DNA of 64,000 nt, from the NCBI RefSeq assembly GCF_904849725.1, contig NC_058522.1, positions 194,327,468-194,391,467 on the forward strand, written 5' to 3'. The notes under the pieces were generated by a model. That model did not search any database. It saw only the letters and a program-made list of their open reading frames with translations, and was not told where the DNA came from. Shown here piece after piece: positions 23,507 through 34,929 of the stretch (positions within the stretch are counted from its first letter, which is position 1; every line of letters begins with the position of its first letter). The position numbers and the translations under genes were made by a program. The DNA comes from Hordeum vulgare subsp. vulgare. Its lineage: Eukaryota > Streptophyta > Magnoliopsida > Poales > Poaceae.

Positions 23507-25865
23507 CTTTCCACACCTCGTGACCTGCCATGATAAAGATTAAGAGAAATTAGTACAACATAAAAAAATTGAATAACTGACATGAATAATAATATGTACA
23601 TGAATAATAAAGATTAAAATATATATAATTTAAGTTTTGAATCTTACAAACTAATAATCATCATCAATAAATGCATCATCATCATCACTATCACGCATGT
23701 CTTCATGAATGACGTGCTCGTCGGGTTCAACGGCGTGAAGTTGTGAAAGGCTTTCCTTTAATCGTTGAAGCATTGACAGGTCATCCCCATCAGTAACCTC
23801 TATGAGTTCGAGGTCTTCTGGTTTCGGCTTAGGGCTGGAGTCGGATTCATTGTCGCTGTCTACTTCCATGTTCTTGGGTGAAGCACGACGGTTCTTGAAA
23901 CGTTTCTTGGAAAGACGTGTTTCTTGGAAGAATTCTCCATGATATGTGTCTCAGTTAATGTGAGGTTCATAATCTTGTTCATTTGGGAGAGGTGGTCTGA
24001 CATGTGGCGGCACTTCATAAACAACATACCAACCTTCCAGATTCTTAACCGTTTGGCATGCCCACGGTAGATAGAAAACTTGGGTCGCCTGTTCAGCCGT
24101 AATATAGACATCGGGAACATCTAAATGGGTGTTTGGATTGATTTTGACTAGTCCTATATGCTCATGAGTCCTTCTAGTCTTCTTCGGCTGGAACCAATAA
24201 CATATGAAGACTACGACGTTCGGTGGGTTTTCACCATAGAATTGAAGTTCATAAATTTCTTCAACTCTTCCATAATACTCGATAGCACCTTCCCGATAGC
24301 AGAGACACCACAATTTGTAGATTTCCGGTCGGGCATAGATAGCCCTTTGCCAAATGATGTTGTATTTCTCAAATGAACGGACCTTATAGTCAAAACCATT
24401 AGTGACTTGTCTCAATTCGGCGTCCATAGACTCTGAATTAGCCTACAAGTTTAATACGAAACGATTGTTGCATTAGCCGCAAGTTAGACCAAGAAATGAA
24501 ATGGTCCATTATTGATAATTACCGTTTGTTTGAACCAAGAGATGAAACCAGGATAGCCACCTCCTTTCTTTGACAGAAGCTCATACTCTTCGACGGAATC
24601 ATTTTCGATCACCGCGCCATCCGAGAATTTGGCGACGTAACGGCTGTTTGAAATATCCGGGAATAAGAGCATTTCAAATGAATTAGAAGTTACGGGAAAA
24701 TGTGCCGAGAACTCACTCGATGTACGGCCGCACTTCTGTTAGGTTGTTGAAGATATACAACGAAATGTTCCGCCATTCTTCGACATCCAACGTTATTGGT
24801 TTCGAAGCACCGGCTGGTGCGTGCTTCCCTTTGAATAGGTTGAGGTTGGACCCACCTTTTTTAGGGTCTGCATCATTGTGCCGAGGCTTCGGATTATGCA
24901 AATCATGATTTTTGGCTTCGTAGTGTCTGTCACAAAGTTTGCCACCTCCTCGGTAATGAATGCCTCAGCCATCGATGCTTCAATTATACGCTTATTTCTA
25001 CATTTAGCTCGAAGGGTCTTCTGCATTCTCTCAGTTGCGTAGCACCAACGATCTTGCACGGGCCCACCCAATCTTTCCTCGGTCGGTAGATGTAAAATCA
25101 AATGCTGCATTGGATTAAGGAAGCCTGGTGGAAAGATCTTCTCTAACTTGCACAACAACTCTGCTGCAAACTTCAATGTGCATCATGTCGATATTGTGTG
25201 GAAGAAGGAGGTCTTTGAAGTAAGGCAGATCCCAGAAGCATGGCTTGTGAGTCCATGCGTGTTTTGAATTATACCCCTTGAAATACCCTGGACGCTCTGG
25301 ATCAGGCTCGAGGGCGTTTAATTGATCCAAGATCTGTTGGCCTGTCAACGCAGGTGGTGCCGGTTGTCTTTTCTGAACTGATGGTCAGGATCCAGGAACT
25401 GTCTATGCAAGTCAAAGCAAGAATACTTCCGACCCTCCTCAACCAATGAAACTGAAGAGCTGCCTTGCATTGGGGGCACGGGAACCTTCCATGCACACAC
25501 CATCCAGAGAATAGCGCATACGATGGCAAGTCATGCATAGAGTACATGTACCACACATGCATTTTGAAGTTCGCTTTTCTAGCGGCATCGTATGTCTTGA
25601 CCCCATTATCCCAAGCTTCTTCCAATTCATCCTTAAGCGGTTGCAGGTACACATTCATATTCTTCCCCGGATAATTGGGCCCTGGAATTGTCAACGTCAG
25701 AAATATGTTCTTTCTTTGCATAATCTGCACGAGGGGGGGGGGGGGAGATTGAGTGGAATGACAAATACAGGCCAACAACTGTATTGGGTTGCCGTTATGC
25801 CGAAGGGATTAAAACCATCCGTGGCGGCGCAGACTCGAGGATTCCTTGGATCTGCCGCTTCATCC

Positions 25866-26140
25866 CACTACAAGAAAAACGCTCAATTATGACCAAAATA
25901 AATGACGGTGGTTTAATTGGTCATTGATCCATGACCAAAACTTTGAAATTAGTCATGGCAAGTCTAAGAGGGTCCAAAGCCCATAACGTTATGACCTTTT
26001 GCGTCCATTAAGTCATGGTCATATTGCACAAAATGGTCATTAAGATGTGTAGAATTATTTATGATCATATTTCAATGCTATCATGACCAAATATAAGACC
26101 ATAAACATATGTGTGGAGGTGACTAGACGACCCCTCATCA
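25866..26140. repeat. Left TIR and TGACCAAAA subterminal repeats of CACTA-C
   Basis: Repeated ATGACCAAAA, GGTCATT and GTCATGG words in both orientations beside the TIR. A matching set lies at 32030-32224 near the right end. Confidence 0.8.
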
Positions 26141-26750
26141 ATTTTGCCTATGTGTCATGTATAAAGAGCAAAAATTTGTTTTATACGCATGTGGATGATG
26201 TAAATTATATTAGATAAATACCAATAAATTATAATTATTCATTTTAATATCCGAAATATTTTAGAAAATACATTATAATTACCAAAATGAAATATATGAT
26301 CCCATGCTAATCTCATAATGTGTAGACCCTATTTAGATAAATATTTTTGAAAGGTGGTATAGGGTACCTTAACTTGGTGTTTCACACAATAAAAACTTAA
26401 ACATGACAATAAAAAATATGCGGGTGAATTTTTCAGTAATGCCAAATACTATCATAATTAAATGAAAAGTGTTTTCACCCACAACACTCAACCAAAAAAT
26501 ATAGTTTTCTTTTGAGGGAAATAATAAATATTGTACAACTCTTTTTAGGCAATCAAAAAATACACGTAGAGACAACAATATGGGTTCATATTTCCTAAAT
26601 CCAATATCTATACTGACTAATATCTAAATTCAATATGGGTCCATAAATATTGGGTCATTTAAACATACCACATGAGGTTAATATGTTGAGTGTTTACCCA
26701 AAATAAGAGGATAAAAGAAGAAAAACACAATTACATAAGTTGGATTTTAA
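26141..26750. other. AT-rich non-coding interval of CACTA-C
   Basis: No ORF of note, no clear repeat and no recognised element; very AT-rich with runs of A and T. I see nothing more in it. Confidence 0.5.
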
Positions 26751-26864
26751 TTGGTGGAACCATTTATGCCATGGATCGATGACATGGCACAAATCCTAGT
26801 GTCCATTTCTAGCAATCCCACATCCATCCATCCATTCATCCATGTGAAGAAAAGTAGAAAAAAA

Positions 26865-27203
26865 CTAGCAGACCCACTCCCCATCCCCTCGTCGCCTCCT
26901 TCCCTTCCAGATCGCCGCCGCCACCTCCCTCCCCATCCCATCGCCGCATCCGCTGCGGCTCCCACCCTCCCCGCACCAGCGCACGCTGCCGTTCGCTCCT
27001 CCACCTGCAGGCAATGCCGAGCCCGCGGTCTCCCTCCCCAATATCGTCCCGGAGCCTGTTGTCCTCCTCCACCTATACTCGTCCCCTCTACAGTCGTGTC
27101 CCCGACCTGTTCGTGGTTGGGCTTCGACGAGCTGAGTAGCAGAGAAACACTGATGGCTCCTCCTTCCGCCTGCATTCGCTTGCCGTCCGGCGACACACGG
27201 TGA
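26865..27203 (+). other. GC-rich exon-like segment in CACTA-C (possible captured gene 5' exon)
   Basis: An abrupt GC-rich island inside AT-rich DNA. It is open on the plus strand from 26751 to 27203, Pro/Ala/Ser-rich, with GTGAGT at about 27200 as a possible splice donor. Both strands are open here because of GC richness, so coding is not proven. It may be a first exon of an element gene or of a captured host gene. No family recognised. Confidence 0.35.
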
Positions 27204-28075
27204 GTTGTCTTCCACCTCTCCCGTTCATCCCCTTCTCCTCGCGGCGGCAACCTAGAGTTAGGTTTAGGAACTCGCCGACCACATCCTCGACCTGAGACCG
27301 AACTTGCTGCTGCCGCTCCCGCTCAGTAGCCGACCCGTGGTGCTCGTGCTGTTAGTAGCCGGCAGCACAGTACTGCAGCTGTTTGATTTTTTCACTTGGT
27401 GTTGTTCGCCTGGTTGCTGCTGACATGAGATGATATCCTAACATTTATGCTCTGTTGGTCCCTGGACAGATGTGACAACATTATGTCTGGTAGGTGTGTC
27501 ACAGAAAATAGAGCAAACAATATAACTATGATGGCAGCAGTGGCAGCATGAAGAGCAAGATCTCCGTTGTGGTCTACCTAATCCAATGCATAGATGTAAG
27601 TTCAGTGATTAGCTAGATGTAAACCGCACAATTGGCTACTGAAATTAACACTGTTGAATTCAGAGATAATTTACCTTGCCCTAATATTCATGAACAGGAT
27701 CAAGATAGAAAACAGATTTTTGCTTGTCTACAGGTCAACACAGTATTTTGCAGAACCTGTGTCTTTTTGATGGGTCAGCTGTGACAGATATCCTGCAGTA
27801 TCAGTTTAATTTCCATGAAAATGAGATTGGTATCTATTATCCTCAATTCGAGAGAGAGAGAAACATATCAACACATTTGAAAATTACTTGTACGGTTAGA
27901 AAGTGTTGCCTATCTAAACTGCCTTTCACACCCAATCAATGTGCATGCGATAACATAGTAGTACGTGGTAAAACCTGATGACAGCAGTGGTAACATGACG
28001 AAACAGAGAAATTTAATTATTTAAGATGGAGTTTGAGGCAAGCCGTCATGATCTGATTACCTAGCAGAGCAGTTA

Positions 28076-28332
28076 CTCCCTCCTGTCCTTTTTAGTCTGC
28101 ATATTAGCTTTGTGTGAAGTCAAAGTATCTCTACTTTGACCAAATTTATAGAAACATGTATCAACATTCACAATGTCAAATTAATATTGTTAGATTCATT
28201 ACGAAAGCTAGTTTCATGATATGTATATTTGGTGTTGTAGATGTTGATATTTTTTAATATATATTTGGTCAAACTTTGTAAAGTTTGACTTGAACCAAAT
28301 CTAATATGCGAAGTAAAAAGGACCGGAGGGAG
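28076..28332. mobile_element. Stowaway-like MITE, TSD TA
   Basis: A 257-bp element starting CTCCCTCCTGTCCTTTTTAG and ending AAAAAGGACCGGAGGGAG. Its ends are long imperfect inverted repeats (about 60 bp) and it is flanked by TA (28074-28075 and 28333-28334). The CTCCCTCC terminus and TA target are diagnostic of grass Stowaway/Mariner MITEs. There is no coding capacity, as expected. Confidence 0.92.
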
Positions 28333-29271
28333 TACCTAGCAGAGTAGCAGTTATGTCCAATTTCTAAGGGTAAAGTACTTCAAATAATTACTAACGAATT
28401 TGCTGTTATTTGAACGTTATCTGGGAGGTGATGTGTTTTGTTTTGCAAGCGTTTATAGGACCAAAGCCGAAGTTTACACCAGTTTTTGATCGACTACTAC
28501 CCTGAGTGTCATTCCATGGTTATTAGCTGTGTTTTGTTACAGAGGATTTTGAATACTGTCTAGATGTGTTGCTCAAGAAGAAGCCTTACGTGTTTTTGTT
28601 CATAAACCGTGTCATTCTTACTTTTCTTGTACTTATCATGTAGATGTCATGGTTGATAAAAGAGTGTTCGGCTCGGTCATATACCGTGTACATGTTGCCT
28701 AACAAATTTCTTTTCTCAATAAAGAAGCTCTTCAATTTTATGAATCTGAGAGCATTTAGTTTTCTGCCCATAACTCTGATTTTTTTTATCTTGTTGCTTC
28801 TTTATAATGTCGATTTTTTGTTACTGCTAGCTTGTTGCAATGTAGACTCTTGACTTGGACGATATAATTTATTATCTTCTTTAAAAAAATGTATTTGTAC
28901 AATATTTTACCATGGATGTTAATTATCATGTCTAGCTTTAAGCTCACAATCTTAAGAGATTTTTTTAGTTCGGAGGAGAAAGCAGAGGTTTCAGGTTCCT
29001 TTTGTTATTGTAAAGTTCTCTCATTATGATCATTAACATAATTCGATTAATTTTTGTTCTCATTTGTCTATGACTTTAGTTTGACTCATAAACTACGGTG
29101 GGTAAAACCTATGTGTTTTCTAGTTTTTTTTTGGTGTTCCTTTTTGTATTTAGAGTAACTAATATATCTTTTTTTATTCATAGAGCGATGAAGTTTATAC
29201 GCATCATTAACATAATCCATTTTCAAAGGAGTCAACATTCTTCCACCTGTCATTTTGATGACTATCAGGGA

Positions 29272-29356
29272 GCAGCAAAGGATGGACTATGGTTTCATGC
29301 CCAGAGAGGGAAAGTTAGAGCGGCAGATGATCGAGTTGTTGTTGATGTTTCAGGTA
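29272..29356 (+). other. Exon-like segment in CACTA-C
   Basis: Preceded by a pyrimidine-poor but usable acceptor (GACTATCAGG) and followed by CAGGTAAAC. It is open in the frame EQQRMDYGFMPREGKLERQM and ends in phase 0, which would join in frame to the exon-like segment starting at 30580. Function unknown; the exon structure is inferred from splice-site-like motifs only. Confidence 0.35.
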
Positions 29357-30411
29357 AACTGTACCTTCATTCCTTCCAGTTCCATTGTTTTGAATGAATT
29401 GGATTGGCCCCTGCTTAATCAATCAATTCCTCATGGAAAGAAGACAATACTGAAATTTAAATGGAGGGTGCTTAATCAGTTGTTCCCCTTTCTTTATGGA
29501 GCCTACATTTTCTTAGAGAACTCCAATTCCTCTGCAGGCTCTCTACTTGTTACATGCGAGAAAGATTTTTTTATTCTGAAAAAGGACAATTAGTTAAACA
29601 TGATGACTAGCTTACTAGTCATTAGTAATTAGTATATACAATATAATTAGCAATTCTATTTTGCTATTTTTTCACTAATTTAGTAACAGAAGAAACATTA
29701 ACTCTGTCTCTATATCAAAAGATGTAGGAACACTAATGCTCCAACTTATAGAGAAAATAGAGACAACACAACAAGAGTAGTGTCGATGGCTTCCGCGACC
29801 TCGTGCCCGCGGCAAACAGAGACAACTTTTGATATTGGAGCGAACTGAGGCAAAGCCGAGACCATGAGCTGATCAACATCTACGTTCGTAGGGTGAATGC
29901 TTTACATATTGTGTCCTGGTGATAGCTGCCGTTGTGAATGAATCATATATGCCATAGTTGAACAACTGTATATAGCCAAAGGCATTTGGCAAGCGACCTG
30001 ATTACTTGCTGCATGCAAACCCTCCCAAAACAAAAGAGACCTTTCATTTTTGATAGACATGGTGTACATACTCCAATAAGAAAGGTAATATATCTTGCAA
30101 AAGATACCTAGTCTCTAGAATATGGAATGCATCCTTATAAAAAAGCCAGTAATGCTTGACCACACCATTTATTGCCATAAAATTATATCAATAGCATGTG
30201 ATTTCTGACGGCGATGACCCTGGTCCAGTTCCTCACACATCCAGAACGTAACTTTCCATGCATGCCCATCATAACATTACCTCACAAGCCTTACGGTGGT
30301 TCAGCACGTGTGCTCATGTTGTCACAAGTGGTTTGGATGTGAGGTAAATTTACGTTTCACTCTTTCTTTCCCAGAGGCTGTGGGGTGCGATTCAACTGGG
30401 GTGAAGAATGA

Positions 30412-30414
<3 letters not shown>

Positions 30415-30442
<28 letters not shown>
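30415..30442. repeat. (AT)14 microsatellite
   Basis: Uninterrupted AT dinucleotides. Confidence 0.97.
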
Positions 30443-30446
<4 letters not shown>

Positions 30447-30579
30447 TGTTATGACCTCATAAGTGATAACTAGATGAATGAGAAAACAATTTTCTACTGT
30501 TTTATCATTGGTTATCGTGCATGCAATTTTACTAGTTTCCTTGGTCTGAGAGCCTTACCATCATTTTCCTCTTGCAGGC

Positions 30580-31680
30580 GGCAATGGCAAGAGCATATTG
30601 TGCAGAGGAAGCATTGTTCAAGAAATCGGTAACTGGTAGTTGCTCGGTCGGCTTGGGAGTAGTGATTAATCGGTGAATCAGCCTATTAAGTGGATTAATC
30701 GGTCAACCATTAATCGGTAGATTAAACAGAAACTTGTCAACTTATATCTAAATTTTTTATGTATCATACCATAATTCCATGCACCTTGCTATGTAATATA
30801 CCAAAATATTCTATTGTAGGCATATAAAAAATAGATAAGAGTTAAAACTAATAATCGTTATACATCTAAATATATAAAACCTCAAAATTCAAAATGAGCA
30901 ATTAAATATTTAAACTTATCCATATACTTGCTAACATACATCACATAATATACTATAGATAACAGCCAAAACCAACAGTTCCATCCATCCATCTACAAAA
31001 TTGTAATTCATAATCTACTAATATATGATTGTTGGATGCTCCAGTAAGGTATGGGGGGAAGATGGTAGTACCTTGCCTGCTGGTGACGCCATTGAGGAAG
31101 CGATTGGGAAGCATCCCATGGGAGAGGATCGGGAGTGTCCAAGGGGGTGGGGTCGAGTCGAGCGACCAGAATGGCGGAGCAACTAGATCTTCCAGGTGTA
31201 GTGTGGAGACTGGCACTGGTGAGAACACGACTAGCCACCAGCCATGTTAGGAGGGGATGAAAGGAGCAGGAGGAAGCGCGAGAAGGGCCAAACCCTAGGT
31301 ATTTAGTAGAAAGAGGGGGTGGGAGGCATTATGTGCCAAAATTTTGGGATTCGTTTGCCCACCAGTTAATAGGCCAGTAGTGATTAATCGGTCAGGCAAC
31401 TAATTAATCGGTATGACAACTCATTAATCGGTCTAACTGGCCAGTTAATCGGCATGGCAAGTTAACACGACGAATAGGTGTTATTCGATTCGGTCACCCT
31501 AAGAGTAGCGATTAACTCGCAAGTTAACTGGTTAATCGGACGAATTCTTGAACAGTGAGAGGAAGAGAATGAGAAGAAACTTGTGATTCTCATCCAATCT
31601 TTGTGTTACTCTCTTTATGTGCATTTGTTGGGTCATTTTTCTGTGCACTTGCACTTGTAGAAGTATTATGTTGTGCACAT
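30580..31680 (+). pseudogene. Terminal exon-like segment of CACTA-C, split by a hAT element
   Basis: After TTCCTCTTGCAG at about 30578 an open frame reads AAMARAYCAEEE, is interrupted at 30612 by the hAT element, and continues after its duplication at 31566 as NEKKLVILIQSL, reaching a stop about 95 bp later. Removing the insertion and one duplication keeps the frame. The product is unrecognised; it would be the C terminus of a small gene carried by CACTA-C. Confidence is limited because no homologue is known to me. Confidence 0.35.
30612..31557. mobile_element. hAT-type non-autonomous transposon, TSD AGAGGAAG
   Basis: Ends are CATTGTTCAAGAA on the left and TTCTTGAACAGTG on the right (CACTGTTCAAGAA inverted), one mismatch in 13. 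They are flanked by a perfect 8-bp duplication AGAGGAAG at 30604-30611 and 31558-31565. An 8-bp duplication and CA...TG ends fit the hAT superfamily. Subterminal TTAATCGGT motifs repeat near both ends (30665-30725 and 31380-31540). The short ORFs inside match no transposase, so the 946-bp element depends on helpers. Confidence 0.9.
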
Positions 31681-32029
31681 GTAAAATTATTTTGATGTGC
31701 CCTTGTTAGACGTTGAACCTTAATGCGTGGAGTCGGTGGATGATGTATTGTATTTGATGTGATATGCTACTGAAATGAAATATATATTCTATTTGCAATC
31801 TTTTATTCTGTTGTACTTACTTTTAAATGGCCTATCCTGATATATGTGTGCTTCTAGCAAAAAAATGCTTCAACCAAAATAAGTCAGACATTTTCAATAG
31901 TAAAATAGGTATTGCGCCAGACCCATGTAGGCTAGATTGGTGGACAGGGATCTGAAATTTATGATGATTCCATTTGGTCACTTGCAATGCCACGTTAGCT
32001 TGGCCACTTCAGATCCTACGTGGCTCACA

Positions 32030-32224
32030 CAAATGGGTAATGACCAAATCAAAATTTTGGTCGATAGAGACCAACGACCAAAATTTTAGAAAGGTCATGT
32101 TTGTTCATTCTTGACGGTCAACTGTTGACCTTGTAAATTTGGTGAAAAAAAGGTCAATAAACGACAACAATGACGAATCAATGACCAATATAGGGATTCA
32201 TAATTGACCTTATTTCTTGTAGTG
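32030..32224. repeat. Right TIR and subterminal repeats of CACTA-C
   Basis: GGTCAT, GACCAAAATTTT and TTGACC words crowd the last 190 bp before the terminus at 32224, mirroring the left end. Confidence 0.8.
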
Positions 32225-33239
32225 TCCTGATACAATCCATCGAAATGTTTCCACGCTTCCCCATCCAATGTGTGTACCATCATCTTATTCCCATCCGCAT
32301 CTAGTTCGGTTCTTTTGCCCAATTTGTGCCATGTCATCTGTCTGGCTGTCTCTTCGACCATGAAAAGATGTTGAAGTCTTGGTACAATTGGCATATACTG
32401 AAGTACACTAACTGCAATTTTGGTCTGCCTCTTCTCACCCATACCGTTGTCTACCACAAGATACCTGCAAGACTCGCAATTGGAACAATAGTCCAAGTGT
32501 GCATACTCCTTCCTAAATAAGACACATCCTTTCTCACATACATATATCTTCTCATAGGGCATCTTAAGTACACGAAGTATTTTTTCCGACTGGTACAGGT
32601 TTGCAGACATGACATGGCCTTTGGGCAGGAAGCGTCCAAATAGGGTCATCATCGCGTCGTAGCATTCTCTTCCCAAGTTGAACTGAGCCTTCAGAGCCAT
32701 TACTTGTGCAATTGCATCCAGCTGACAAAGCTCAGTTTTCTCATGGAGAGGACATTTTGAAGACTCCAACATTTCATAAAAGGCCTTTGCAAATTCCTCC
32801 ATCTCATCTTCCGAATCCCGAGCATCATCAAAGTCTTGCACCATGTCTTCGATCCCGGTACCATGCTTGTCCGTGCGATGACGGACCACCTCAGCTCTTG
32901 TACGTTGTATAGACTCACCATGAAATGTCCACACCGTATAATTTGTCTTAAAACCCCTCCTCTGCGGGTGTTTAATCATTACAGCCTCTGTCGTCTTTTT
33001 ATAGTTGTCGCATCCAGGAGAGGGGCAATAGTTTCTTTCCTAGCCATTTGCGAATGCGGCTTTCACAAATTCCTTTGTTTTTACAAACCATTCTTTCGTC
33101 ATCTCTTTCTGACTAGGGTGACCGGTATACATCCACACACGATCACTCATCTTGCGTAGCTACTAAAGACAAAAACAAAATATTTATATATAATTTAGCA
33201 TTTATATTCATCGGTTAATCAGGTTCACCATTTTTATTA

Positions 33240-33474
33240 CGTCCAGGCAACCTAGTATGTGTAGATTGGGTTTGTTTTCCCATGCTCTGCTCCGGATCCA
33301 ACGCAAAATTTCGGCAGCACCTCCCCGCTGTTCTCCTGATACACATCTCCGCAATAAACAGAGAGGATGCGCATCCGGAGAACAACAGGGAGGCACTGAC
33401 GAAATTCCGCATCAGATCGAGAGCACAACATACGGGAAAATGAACCCAATCTACACATACTCAGGTTGTCCATG
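33240..33474. repeat. Inverted repeat (about 115-bp arms) upstream of TNPD
   Basis: The left arm contains GTATGTGTAGATTGGGTT at 33255 and the right arm ends AACCCAATCTACACATAC at 33460. The arms stay alignable by eye at about three quarters identity through to a short centre near 33356. It lies 90-320 bp upstream of the TNPD start codon, inside CACTA-B. It could be a small inserted element or a regulatory hairpin; no TSD was identified. Confidence 0.75.
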
Positions 33475-33780
33475 GATAATATTGGACAATTCGAAAGGAT
33501 GACGGTTATAAATATGCAAAGACATGCATATTTATAGATGTCGCCCTTTCAAACGGGAGACGCATACTGGTCACGCATACTGATAAATTAATTTAATTTC
33601 CTAAATCTAGAAAGTTTCATCCGGAAACCGAGGCATAGTAAATGAAGGGGTGGGGAGGAGATGAAATTTGTACTGACCCACGAATGCAGGGCCAGAGCTC
33701 GTACAACGCACGGGAAGGTCTTCGCACAGAAGACCTCAGAGCGACGAGACAACTATCACGTGTAAATCCACCCGATCAAC
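33475..33780. other. CACTA-B 5' region, no recognised feature
   Basis: Upstream flank of TNPD. I see no ORF with family features and no clear repeat here. Confidence 0.4.
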
Positions 33781-34215
33781 ACAAATATTCTAATTATATC
33801 ATTTTAGAGGAAAACAAGTTAAGGATATAATATTCATGAGCTAACCAACGTTTTTATGCCATTTTGTAGCTAAATGGGCTAATTATCTCATTGTTGGGGA
33901 AAATAAGGTCAGGAGAATAAGATCGAGGAGAAGAAAGAGGAGGAGGAGAAGAAGAAATCAAGAAGAAGGAGAAGGAGGAGGAGGAGTAGAAGGAGGAGAA
34001 GAAGGAGGAGGAGAAGGTATTTTTCTTCTCTTCTTCTTCTTCTTCTTCTCTTCATTTCTTCTTCTTTTCTTCTTCTCCTTCTTATTTTTGTCTTCTCCTC
34101 CTCGTCCTCTTCTTCTTCTTCTTCTTCTTCTTCTCCTCCTCCTCTTCTCCTCTTCTCCTCCTCAGCCTCTTCTCCTCTTCTCCTCCTCCTCCTCTTCTTC
34201 TTCTTCCTATTCTTT
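33781..34215. repeat. Single copy of the CACTA-B array unit near the right end
   Basis: The AT-rich spacer (TAATATTCATGAGCTAACCAA, then TCTCATTGTTGGGGAAAA) and flanking GGA/GAA and TTC/TCC tracts match the left array at 19500-20960 in the same orientation, so the unit exists on both sides of the genes. Confidence 0.85.
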
Positions 34216-34480
34216 CTATTAAGCTAACTAACTAACTAACCTAACTAACCAAGCTAACTAAACCTATCGCTAAACCTAGATAGCACTAAACAGCAAAAAA
34301 AAAGAATCTAGCTACCACTAATTAACAAAACAAAATATACCACTAAACTACCTACTAAATCTACTAATTAACTAACTAAATCTACCAAATAACTAAACTA
34401 CCACTAAAACTACTAATTAACTAACCTACCAACTAAACTATATACGCCACTAAATCTGCTAATTAGCAAAAAAAGAAAAA
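34216..34480. repeat. CTAACTAA/ACTAAA-rich simple sequence
   Basis: Imperfect repeats of CTAACTAA, CCACTAAA and CTACTAATTAAC make up nearly the whole stretch. Confidence 0.75.
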
Positions 34481-34489
34481 AAAAGGACT

Positions 34490-34860
34490 CACCGGAGGGG
34501 GCGGCCGGGGAGGAGGAGGGTGCGGCGGTGGAGGAGAGGGCGGTGGTGGCGGTGGTGGAGAAGGGGCGAGCTCCGACGGCGGTGGTGGAGGAGGAGGTCC
34601 CGGGGAGGAGGAGGGGGCGTGGTGGAGGAGGGGGCACAGGGAGGATGGGGCGCAGGGAGGCCGGAGGAGGAGGGGCGACGTTGGAGGGAGGCCGGAGGCC
34701 GGAGGAGGGAGGAGGAGGGGCGCAGGGAGGCCGGAGGAGGAGGGAGCGACAGCGCAGGGAGGCCGGAGGAGGAGGGGGCGCACGGAGGCCGGAGGAGGAG
34801 GGGCAGCGACGCAGGGAGGCCGGAGGAGGGCGCGGCGGCGGTGGTGGTGTCGGGGGTGAG
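34490..34860. repeat. G-rich minisatellite, GCAGGGAGGCCGGAGGAGGAGG units
   Basis: Five to six imperfect copies of CGCAGGGAGGCCGGAGGAGG, each followed by AGG/GGG runs, between about 34650 and 34830, preceded by GGAGGA/GGCGGT repeats. The plus strand is strongly G-biased. The long Arg/Gly and Pro/Ser ORFs on both strands reflect this composition. Confidence 0.85.
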
Positions 34861-34929
34861 AGAGAGGGCTGTGGGGTGGCCGTTAGGGGTGAGAGAGAGG
34901 CGCGTGGGGATGGGGCTAACGGCCGTTAC

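Larger units (their letters stand above)
25866..32224. mobile_element. CACTA-C: CACTA element nested in TNPD of CACTA-B, TSD TCC
   Basis: Left end CACTACAAGAAAAACG at 25866, right end TTTCTTGTAGTG at 32224. Inverted repeats are identical for 12 bp and similar for about 28 bp (CAATTATGA shared). Flanks are TCC at 25863-25865 and TCC at 32225-32227, a perfect 3-bp duplication. Subterminal regions carry many TGACCAAAA/GGTCAT words. It has no TNPD or Transposase_24 gene, so it is non-autonomous. It holds a few exon-like stretches, a MITE and a hAT-type element. Confidence 0.95.
23651..33150 (-). pseudogene. TNPD transposase gene of CACTA-B, split by CACTA-C
   Basis: ATG at 33150 starts MSDRVWMYTGHPSQKEMTKE, the Transpos_assoc domain, with a TAG at 33040-33042. 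The frame resumes through 32979-32225, including the YVCEKGCVLFRKEY and MTWHKLGKR motifs. It is then interrupted by CACTA-C between codon bases and continues from 25865 with the NPFG motif of Transposase_21 (PF02992). Later parts match DUF4218 (LEKIFPPGFLNPMQHL, near 25150) and DUF4216 (24427-23951), ending in an acidic tail at 23651. Further damage: a 13-G run at 25733-25745, a shift near 25440, a deletion of probably 150 or more residues near 25175, and a TGA at 23951. The catalytic transposase would act in the nucleus on CACTA ends; this copy cannot. Confidence 0.88.

Noticed and set aside
26836..27282. Minus-strand ORFs in the GC-rich island of CACTA-C
   Set aside because: The plus-strand frame has a plausible splice donor; minus-strand frames have none and are probably shadows.
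30953..31250. ORFs inside the hAT-type element
   Set aside because: No transposase motifs; too short and overlapping on both strands.
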